From the NCBI GenBank assembly GCA_905478725.1, contig CAJQJT010000079.1:1-10683 (forward strand): DNA of 10,683 nt, read 5' to 3'. The number at the start of each line of letters is the position of its first letter. The first letter of the stretch is position 1. The position numbers and the translations under genes are program-made. This stretch comes from an uncultured Pseudomonadales bacterium. Its GTDB lineage: Bacteria > Pseudomonadota > Gammaproteobacteria > Pseudomonadales > Porticoccaceae. Positions 1 to 5,666 of this stretch are shown here, piece after piece. The notes beneath the pieces are model-generated. The model was not told the origin of the DNA, ran no database searches, and was given only the letters and a program-made list of their open reading frames with translations.

Positions 1-1
1 G

Positions 2-268
2 GGAGCGCTGAAGTTTTATCGTTTGGATAACTATCGCTACCCGAAACAGAGCCAGGGTCTAGATGCCTTGATGACCAATCCCGGTGGCGCAGATAATTGG
101 AATGGTCCCTATCTTGAGAAAGAGCCTATGGATCCCTGGGGTGAAGCTTACCAGTACAGCAACCCGAGCCAGCATGACAAAGATATTGATGTCTACACTT
201 TGGGGGCCGATGGTCAGCAGGGCGGCGAAGGCTCTGATGCGGACTGGGGCAACTGGAACATAAAATAG
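2..268 (+). CDS. gspG: Type II secretion major pseudopilin GspG (3' part)
   Basis: This is the C-terminal 88 residues of the major pseudopilin; the start, prepilin leader and hydrophobic helix lie before the window. GspG subunits stack into the periplasmic pseudopilus that pushes substrates through the secretin. The fragment opens in frame with ALKFYRLDNYRYP, a hallmark of the family, followed by QGLDALMTNP, then PYLEKEPMDPWGEAYQY. It ends with the conserved calcium-loop region (about 196-265) reading LGADGQQGGEG then DADWGNW. In known GspG structures acidic residues of this loop bind a calcium ion needed for stability, and those aspartates are kept here. The stop is one base before the gspH start, which implies translational coupling. 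The family assignment is very secure; only the 5' end is missing, because of the window edge. Confidence 0.96.
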   Translation, partial: GALKFYRLDNYRYPKQSQGLDALMTNPGGADNWNGPYLEKEPMDPWGEAYQYSNPSQHDKDIDVYTLGADGQQGGEGSDADWGNWNIK

Positions 269-269
269 C

Positions 270-815
270 ATGAGGTCTTCCCCGGGACGCCAAGCTGGTT
301 TTACGCTGATCGAAATTGCGGTGGTGGTGGTTATTCTCGCCACCATGTCGGGGATGAGTGTGTTTGCGATTAACCAGGCCTTTGATCGTCGCTACCAGAG
401 TCAGGCCGAGAATTTGCTCACCTGGCTCAATCAGCTCTCTGAGCAGGCCGCCCTTGAGGGGGTTGCCTATGGCATTGTCGGCGATGCCGATGATCCTCAG
501 CAGGGCGAAAAATTACAGCCAGTGGCCTATTTCCGCCAGCATTGGTTTGTCACCAGCTACCCTGAGGCCTTTGAACTCGATAATCAGGCCAAGGCCGAGT
601 GGACCGTCTATAGCAGTGCCGACTACGATGAAATTGACGATCCCCTGGCTGCAGAAGAAGATGCAGTAATACCCTTAGTGGCTATGTTGCCGGATGGCTT
701 TATGGAGCCAGCAGGTGAGCTTTTATTAAGCTTTTCTTCAAGTCCTTTGACCTACAGCTTCAGCTGGGATGATGAGAGTTCGTCTATGGTTATGAAGAAG
801 AATTCAACACCATGA
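270..815 (+). CDS. gspH: Type II secretion minor pseudopilin GspH
   Basis: The 181-residue product is a minor pseudopilin that would sit at or just below the pseudopilus tip. A short basic leader ends at G10 and is followed by FTLIE, so prepilin peptidase should cut between G10 and F11. The glutamate at mature position +5 (E15) is present, and the hydrophobic helix runs to about residue 34. The remainder is a soluble domain with a conspicuously acidic stretch around residues 111-132. Position between gspG and gspI is the usual GspH place and supports the call over other class III prepilins, because the globular domain alone is poorly conserved. The ATG lies one base after the gspG stop, with no strong ribosome-binding site, so coupling is likely. 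The 3' end overlaps gspI as ATGA. Confidence 0.92.
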   Translation: MRSSPGRQAGFTLIEIAVVVVILATMSGMSVFAINQAFDRRYQSQAENLLTWLNQLSEQAALEGVAYGIVGDADDPQQGEKLQPVAYFRQHWFVTSYPEAFELDNQAKAEWTVYSSADYDEIDDPLAAEEDAVIPLVAMLPDGFMEPAGELLLSFSSSPLTYSFSWDDESSSMVMKKNSTP

Positions 816-1213
816 AAAGTGCTCATTCCTTCCGCGGGGCTCGCGGTTTCACCTTAATTGAAGTGGCTGTTGCCCTGGCGATTCTTGGCTGGGTAATGGG
901 CAGTGCGCTTTATTTAGTGCAGCAGTACGCCGATGAGCGCATCCGCCTGCGGGAGCAGTTTTATTCATCACAGGTATCTTGGAATCGCCTTTTAGAGCGC
1001 TATCAGGATTCGGAAAAGTGGTTGGTGAGCGGGCAGGCTGCCGGTCGCCCAACCAAAGGTGTGGCCACTCAGGGTAGTCAAGAGTGGCGCTGGCAGGTTG
1101 AAATTAAAGAAGCCATGGGCAACGATCTCTTTCGCTATCAGGCGAAAGTGGGTGCCAATGGCGCCGAGCGGGATAGCGCTAGGCTGTTTGTCTATTTGGT
1201 TGAGAAAAACTGA
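812..1213 (+). CDS. gspI: Type II secretion minor pseudopilin GspI
   Basis: The 133-residue product is about the usual length for GspI, the small minor pseudopilin that forms the core of the GspI-GspJ-GspK tip complex. The leader ends at G12, and FTLIEVAVALAIL follows, giving a prepilin peptidase cut between G12 and F13 and the +5 glutamate E17. The hydrophobic helix continues to about residue 36, and a small domain with a WRWQVEI strand completes the protein. The start ATG overlaps the gspH stop (ATGA), and the stop overlaps the gspJ start (TGATG), so the three genes are almost certainly translated in a coupled way. Identification rests on size, prepilin motif and gene order together. Confidence 0.93.
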   Translation: MKSAHSFRGARGFTLIEVAVALAILGWVMGSALYLVQQYADERIRLREQFYSSQVSWNRLLERYQDSEKWLVSGQAAGRPTKGVATQGSQEWRWQVEIKEAMGNDLFRYQAKVGANGAERDSARLFVYLVEKN

Positions 1214-1929
1214 TGTTTCTGGCGGCGCGTTCGCGCAGTCTCCAGTTCGGGAGAGGTCGTCAGGCTGGCTTTACGCTGATTGAAGCCGTGGTTTCACTGA
1301 TGCTGCTGGCGGTGATGTCGGTGATGTCCTATCAGGCTGTTGAAGTGATTCTCGGGGCTAACGATCGCAGTCGTGGTCAGCTTGAGGACGAGTCGCAACT
1401 ACATCGCGCCTGGCAAGTGATCAGTCGCGACATTATGCATTTGCGGCCGCGGACTTTTGCCGATGGTTTGGGTAGCGTTGAAGGTGCATATCTCACCGAC
1501 CCCAGCGAATTTGGCCTACGTTTCAGTCGCGGTGGTGGGCCTATGGTGCGCTCAAATCCGACGGGCATCAGTCGCATTGAATATCGTATCAACAGTGAGG
1601 ATCAGTTGGAGCGTCTATCTTGGCCAATTACTGCCTCGGCACTAAATGCTGAGGGCAACCGGGTGATCTTGGCCAATAATGTGGACAACGTGGAAGTTGA
1701 ACAATTTTCTAGGGGCAATATTTTTTCCCCCGATTGGCCTCCGACTAACGAAACCCATCATCTGCTCAGTTTGCCGCGAATGATTAGGATCACCATCATA
1801 TTGGAAAATGGCTCTGAAACTACGCGGCTACTGCCGGGGCTTGATTTCGATCCCAATCCAACTACTGGTTTGACCGGTTCAGGTTCTGACTCGACTCCAA
1901 ATGGAGGTGCGGGTGCCAATGAAAACTAA
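1213..1929 (+). CDS. gspJ: Type II secretion minor pseudopilin GspJ
   Basis: The 238-residue product is a minor pseudopilin of the tip complex, partner of GspI and GspK. The basic leader ends at G19, followed by FTLIEAVVSLMLLAVM, with cleavage expected between G19 and F20 and the +5 glutamate at E24. The motif RAWQVISRDIMHLRPR (residues about 65-80) matches the conserved helix-to-domain junction of GspJ (typically a Q..RD...L..R pattern), and SRIEYRI is another family strand. The last 30 or so residues (from about 208) are a low-complexity tail rich in Gly, Ser, Pro, Asn and Thr that looks disordered and makes the protein slightly long. The start shares a base with the gspI stop; the end overlaps gspK by 11 bases. 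Confidence 0.94.
   Translation: MFLAARSRSLQFGRGRQAGFTLIEAVVSLMLLAVMSVMSYQAVEVILGANDRSRGQLEDESQLHRAWQVISRDIMHLRPRTFADGLGSVEGAYLTDPSEFGLRFSRGGGPMVRSNPTGISRIEYRINSEDQLERLSWPITASALNAEGNRVILANNVDNVEVEQFSRGNIFSPDWPPTNETHHLLSLPRMIRITIILENGSETTRLLPGLDFDPNPTTGLTGSGSDSTPNGGAGANEN
1903..1907 (+). promoter_or_regulatory. Ribosome-binding site of gspK
   Basis: GGAGG lies 11 bases before the ATG at 1919, inside the 3' end of gspJ. It overlaps an earlier in-frame ATG at 1901, which itself has no Shine-Dalgarno sequence upstream. This decides for the 1919 start of gspK. Confidence 0.6.
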
Positions 1930-3133
1930 ACGCGCATCGCTGGTTGGCTTTGGTTCTCGTTCTCGTTCTCGTTCTAAGCGACAGAGCGGCGTGGCGCTAC
2001 TGGCAACACTGATTTTGGTGCTGGCCCTGACGCTTATTCTCGGCAATATATTTTATCGTCACCAGATTGATGTCTCACAGGCCACCGGTTCACTTCACGG
2101 TGATCAGGCGGTGCTTTTAGCGTTCAGTGCAGAGAGCTGGGCTCGAGATCTGCTCGACTCAAGTAATGATGATCTAACAGTGGATCATTTTGGCGAAGAC
2201 TGGGCTCAGGCGATTCCCTTATTGCCAGTTGATGGCGGCACCATTGTCGGCTGCCTGGTAGACCTGGAATCCAGGGTTAATATTAATAATTTCTCCTCGT
2301 ACACAGACTCCAGCCTGAGAGCAGAGCGTAAAGCCGACGCCATGGGTCTGGTTAAAGTGTGGGAGAGCCTGCTGCAAAACATGGACTTTATCGTTGATGA
2401 AAGCCGGGTGTCGGTGCTTATTGACTGGCTTGATAAGGGTGACGAGTTAATCGGCCCCGCCGGTGCAGAGCAGTCTGATTACAGCGGGTTTAATCCACCG
2501 CGTTTCCCCGCCAATACAGATATTGCTGATACCGCCGAGCTGGCCGCCATGGCCGGCTATAGTTTGGCCGAAGTGCAGCGTCTAATGCCCTTTATTAGCG
2601 CATTGCCAGGCCCCACGACAATCAATATCAACAGTGCGCCTGAGCAGGTGTTAATGGCCCTGAGTGGTGATCTGGGTATTGATTTTGTCGATATGGTTTT
2701 GGATAACCGACCATTTTTGACTCTGCAGGAATTTTATCAGGTTATAGATATTCGCCTAATGGTCGGCGAGCCTGCACTGGCTATACGCTGGCCGGCTAAG
2801 TTAATTGATGTGAAGTCGGATTTTTTCCAGCTTAATCTCGAAGTGACATTAGGGCAGTCAAGACTCGAGGTAAAAAGTATACTGCACCGCAGTGAAAATG
2901 GCCGCCCAGCTGTGATTCGTAGGGAGATAACGGTTGTACCTGCAGGTGTCACAACTGTACCATCTAAGTCTAATGACGCCGATGATAACAGTGAGGATGA
3001 TTTTGCCGGTTCTGGGAGAGATAGATTTCGAGATCAAGATGAATATGATCGCGAATATTACCTGCGCCCGATCTGCGAAATCGCCGATAGTTATGCCACT
3101 GGCGATCTAAATGGCTCTAGTGAACAGCTTTAA
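1919..3133 (+). CDS. gspK: Type II secretion minor pseudopilin GspK (tip)
   Basis: The 404-residue product is the large, atypical minor pseudopilin that caps the pseudopilus. A basic leader containing SRSRSRSKR ends at G24, followed by VALLATLILVLALTLIL. As usual for GspK, mature position +5 is not glutamate (A29), which is thought to let it sit at the very tip. Family motifs are clear: LVDLESRVNINNF (about 113-125), VLIDWLDKGDE (about 166-176), PGPTTININSAPEQVL (about 230-245). From about residue 345 there is an extra acidic tail; residues 351-390 hold 14 Asp/Glu and 5 Arg. The only two cysteines are C112 in the core and C386 in the tail. The start at 1919 is preferred to the in-frame ATG at 1901, because a GGAGG precedes only the former. 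Confidence 0.95.
   Translation: MKTKRASLVGFGSRSRSRSKRQSGVALLATLILVLALTLILGNIFYRHQIDVSQATGSLHGDQAVLLAFSAESWARDLLDSSNDDLTVDHFGEDWAQAIPLLPVDGGTIVGCLVDLESRVNINNFSSYTDSSLRAERKADAMGLVKVWESLLQNMDFIVDESRVSVLIDWLDKGDELIGPAGAEQSDYSGFNPPRFPANTDIADTAELAAMAGYSLAEVQRLMPFISALPGPTTININSAPEQVLMALSGDLGIDFVDMVLDNRPFLTLQEFYQVIDIRLMVGEPALAIRWPAKLIDVKSDFFQLNLEVTLGQSRLEVKSILHRSENGRPAVIRREITVVPAGVTTVPSKSNDADDNSEDDFAGSGRDRFRDQDEYDREYYLRPICEIADSYATGDLNGSSEQL
1953..1975 (+). repeat. Tandem hexamer GTTCTC, nearly four copies
   Basis: Three perfect GTTCTC units (1953-1958, 1959-1964, 1965-1970) and a partial fourth (GTTCT, 1971-1975) lie in the gspK leader. They encode alternating Ser-Arg before the prepilin cleavage site. 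The unit is a multiple of three, so copy-number change would lengthen or shorten the basic leader without a frameshift. Confidence 0.9.
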
Positions 3134-3173
3134 AAAACAGCTCTGCAAATTAGCAATCCAAAAAGCAATAATT

Positions 3174-3178
3174 AGGAA
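3174..3178 (+). promoter_or_regulatory. Ribosome-binding site of gspL
   Basis: AGGAA lies nine bases before the ATG at 3188, in the 54-base AT-rich spacer after gspK. This is the only gap in the pseudopilin-to-platform part of the cluster, so gspL probably has independent translation initiation. I see no convincing promoter or terminator in the spacer. Confidence 0.55.
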
Positions 3179-3187
3179 ATTGTAACA

Positions 3188-4294
3188 ATGACAGTATCTG
3201 TTGATCATCTTCACTACCTAGACCGGCATCTGCTCGGCGGTGGTGACGCAAACAGAGGGATGGCGCTATGGGTGCCGTCCCAGCGCATTTGCCTGCATGT
3301 CATTGAAGCTCCCACAGCGCCTCAGCGAAAATGGGCCGAGCTGATTCCCTGGATCCTTGAAGACCGAATTTTACAGCCCGTAGACGAAATGCATTTTGTT
3401 CTCGGTGAGAGTTTTTCCGAGGAGGGCCAAAAGCAGCTTAGAGTCTCGGTTGTCAGCAAGCAGGATATGCGTGAATGGTTGCGCATTGCCGACAACGCTG
3501 GCGTTGCAGCCACTGCTATGGTGCCAGATTATCTGGCGCTGCCTTTTGAGCCTGGGCGCATCAGCATGGCCTGGCGTGAGGGTCAGTTTTTGGTTCGCAG
3601 CGACACTGACAGTGGCTTTTCTGCTGCTCCGGACCTAGCCTGGTTATTGGTGCGTCGTCTGTTCGAGCGGGCCGATATAGCGCCGCGACTATCTATTTCT
3701 ATACCGGATGCGGATTTGATCCCGGAAGATCTCCGCGACGCGGCTGACGTTAATGATGCTGAGATTGACTGGCAGTTTGCCAATATGCCCATCTCAGCTA
3801 ACCTGTTGACCGGTGAGTTTAGGCCTCAGACTGCCGAGATATCCTCATCCTCATGGCTGTCTACTGCTGCGCTATTAGTCTTGGCCATAGTGCTTGGCTT
3901 TGGGTACCTTCAGCTCTCCAATATTCGCCTCGAACAGGCTGTCCTCGAGCTTGAGACTCAGGCCGGTGCCGATTTTAGTAATTTATTTATTGGCAAGCGG
4001 GCTAAGGCAGAGGATGTCCGCAGCAGCGGTGAACTGTTAATGGCCGACATGTTTAAGCAGCGCGAAAGCTTACAGGCTCCAGTCATGAAAGCTCTCACAG
4101 CTCTAGATCCTATAATGACCAACTGTGGTTGTGAGTTAGAGACTTTGGTCGCCAGTGAGTCCGGCGTTAGTCTGGAGCTAAAAAATGTCGCTTCAGGAAA
4201 GGTTAGGGCTACCACTCTGCCTGGCTTTAAGGTTGATCTAAAAGCGGCTGACGGCGTGACAACGCTGACCCTGCGCAAGGGGAGCCAGCGATGA
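3188..4294 (+). CDS. gspL: Type II secretion platform protein GspL
   Basis: The 368-residue product is the bitopic inner-membrane protein that ties the cytoplasmic ATPase GspE to the periplasmic parts. Residues 1-220 form the cytoplasmic actin-like domain; the stretch RKWAELIPWILEDRI (about 47-61) followed by VDEMHFVLG corresponds to the conserved 'A-P-Y-x-LED' and 'D-x-H-x-x' region of GspL. One membrane segment follows at about 223-243 (WLSTAALLVLAIVLGFGYL). A short heptad-like linker (about 245-258) and a small periplasmic ferredoxin-like domain complete it. Two close cysteines (C313, C315) lie in the periplasmic domain. It is slightly shorter than many GspL proteins (around 400). The end overlaps gspM as ATGA. 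Confidence 0.93.
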   Translation: MTVSVDHLHYLDRHLLGGGDANRGMALWVPSQRICLHVIEAPTAPQRKWAELIPWILEDRILQPVDEMHFVLGESFSEEGQKQLRVSVVSKQDMREWLRIADNAGVAATAMVPDYLALPFEPGRISMAWREGQFLVRSDTDSGFSAAPDLAWLLVRRLFERADIAPRLSISIPDADLIPEDLRDAADVNDAEIDWQFANMPISANLLTGEFRPQTAEISSSSWLSTAALLVLAIVLGFGYLQLSNIRLEQAVLELETQAGADFSNLFIGKRAKAEDVRSSGELLMADMFKQRESLQAPVMKALTALDPIMTNCGCELETLVASESGVSLELKNVASGKVRATTLPGFKVDLKAADGVTTLTLRKGSQR

Positions 4295-4791
4295 AAGACT
4301 TGAACCTCGTAAGTGGGATGCGCAGCTGGTTCGCGCAGCGAGAGCCACGTGAACGCGTGATTCTCAGTGCTGGAGCACTATTCGTCTTTATTGCTCTGAT
4401 CTATCTGGCCCTGTTGCCCAGTATTGAGCGATCTGCTGAACTGCAACAACGTCATCAAATTCTACAAGCTGATCTGCAATGGTTGAGTGAGCAGAGTGCC
4501 AGCGTCAGCCGCTTGAGTAATAGCTGTGTCGATAAAACGATTAAAGCAGGCGCTGCCAGCGATATTATAAACCGCCTGGTCCGACGCAATCAGATCAAGC
4601 TGAGCAAGATAACCGAACAGGCTCAGGGCAAGTATGCGCTCAACCTTGAAAGCGCCAATGCCAATCGGTTGCTGCAGCTAGCGCACCAGCTGGCCTGTCA
4701 GGGACTGACAACAAATGTCCTCGACCTGAGCCGCTCTGAGAGTGCAGAGACCACCTATGCTGTGCGCATGGAGGTTCAATATGTCAAATAA
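4291..4791 (+). CDS. gspM: Type II secretion platform protein GspM
   Basis: The 166-residue product fits GspM in size and plan: a short cytoplasmic N-terminus with WFAQREPRERVIL (about 13-25), which matches the family's 'W...L..RER' motif, one membrane segment at about 24-43, a helical linker (about 45-75), and a ferredoxin-like periplasmic domain. GspM pairs with GspL and stabilises it in the assembly platform. Two cysteines, C79 and C136, are both periplasmic. The start overlaps the gspL stop (ATGA), with a purine-rich AAGGGGAG at 4277-4284 as a ribosome-binding site. The 3' end overlaps gspC by 11 bases. GspM sequences diverge widely, so the call leans on topology and on direct contact with gspL. 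Confidence 0.9.
   Translation: MKDLNLVSGMRSWFAQREPRERVILSAGALFVFIALIYLALLPSIERSAELQQRHQILQADLQWLSEQSASVSRLSNSCVDKTIKAGAASDIINRLVRRNQIKLSKITEQAQGKYALNLESANANRLLQLAHQLACQGLTTNVLDLSRSESAETTYAVRMEVQYVK
4770..4774 (+). promoter_or_regulatory. Ribosome-binding site of gspC
   Basis: GGAGG with a six-base spacer precedes the ATG at 4781. An earlier in-frame ATG at 4742 would add 13 residues and has no such site, so 4781 is the better start. Confidence 0.75.
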
Positions 4792-5629
4792 TAGCCTTCT
4801 TAAAATGCAGACCTATTTGCAGCGTTCTATGTCGGCTTCGCCAGGACAAAAATTACTCTTGTTGAGCAATGGCTTGCTGATCGCATTAATCCTGGCGCTG
4901 CTTATTGCTCTAGCTATGTCTTTCGTTGAATCAAAGTCCACAGCCAAAGCGCTGTCTCGAACCTCGGCTCCAGCAGTCGCCAGTTTGCGTTGGACCTGGT
5001 TTAGCGGTGTCGCCGTTACAGTACCCACTGTAGAACTGGATTCTAGCAATCTCGCCGATGCGGATGTTAACGCCAAGCTTCTTGGGGTCCTGTTCAGTGA
5101 GAGCAGCTCCCTCGCGACCATCTCCTTTAATGGGCGGCCGGAGCAGGTTTACCGTATTGGTGATAAGCTCGGCGCGTCGATAGTGATTAAGCAGATACAG
5201 GCATTTCGCATTATCGTTGAGCAAAACGGCGTCAAGCGTCAAATTCTGCTGAAGAAACCCGAAAACGTTATGCAGACCGAACAGGCCCCCGACGACTACA
5301 GCGACGATGAGCCTGCAGATGAAGGTTTTGCCATGGCCAATATGTTTGGTGCGCTGCCGGTTAAGGTGGATAATTATGGCAGTGGCTTTAAACTCAGCAA
5401 GCTCTCCAGTGAAATGAAAATGTTGGCCGACATTGAAGACGGCGACGTGGTTGTAGATGTGGGCGGCACCGGGGTGCAGGAATTGATGTCAGATCCCGCA
5501 AGCTGGGTTCAGTACAGCGGCGAGACCAGTTTGCCGGTGACAGTGATACGCAATGGTGAAGAAGTGGTGCTCTACGTTAATGCCGCAAGTTTGTCGGCTA
5601 AAATGTTACCGAAGCTCGGATTGAACTAG
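4781..5629 (+). CDS. gspC: Type II secretion connector GspC
   Basis: The 282-residue product has the GspC plan. It has a short cytoplasmic N-terminus, one membrane segment at about 24-47, a linker, and then the homology region (about 90-160), with the recognisable pattern KLLGVLFSESSSLATISF, then YRIGDKLGASIVIKQIQAFRIIVEQNG and a closing ILLKKP. This domain (T2SSC family) binds the N0 domain of the GspD secretin and so links the inner and outer membranes. An acidic linker (DYSDDEPADEG, about 171-181) leads to a C-terminal domain (about 187-282) that resembles a divergent PDZ domain, as in GspC of Vibrio and Pseudomonas. It lies after gspM rather than at the head of the cluster, the place of XpsN in Xanthomonas, so some annotators would call it GspN. 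The homology-region pattern favours GspC. Confidence 0.88.
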   Translation: MSNNSLLKMQTYLQRSMSASPGQKLLLLSNGLLIALILALLIALAMSFVESKSTAKALSRTSAPAVASLRWTWFSGVAVTVPTVELDSSNLADADVNAKLLGVLFSESSSLATISFNGRPEQVYRIGDKLGASIVIKQIQAFRIIVEQNGVKRQILLKKPENVMQTEQAPDDYSDDEPADEGFAMANMFGALPVKVDNYGSGFKLSKLSSEMKMLADIEDGDVVVDVGGTGVQELMSDPASWVQYSGETSLPVTVIRNGEEVVLYVNAASLSAKMLPKLGLN

Positions 5630-5651
5630 TAATAAAGCCACTAAATATAAA
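5621..5651 (+). promoter_or_regulatory. Weak candidate promoter before gspD
   Basis: TTGAAC (5621-5626) and TATAAA (5646-5651) resemble sigma-70 -35 and -10 boxes, but the 19-base spacer is longer than the usual 17. The start would fall around 5658, just upstream of gspD. The AT-rich spacer 5630-5666 (37 bases) is the only such stretch here, so chance matches are likely. This is a suggestion only. Confidence 0.2.
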
Positions 5652-5666
5652 TAGTAAATAAATAAA

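Noticed and set aside
3123..3187. Short direct repeats (AACAGCT twice, AGCAAT twice) in the gspK-gspL spacer
   Set aside because: They are six or seven bases long in AT-rich DNA and have no symmetry or spacing that suggests an operator.
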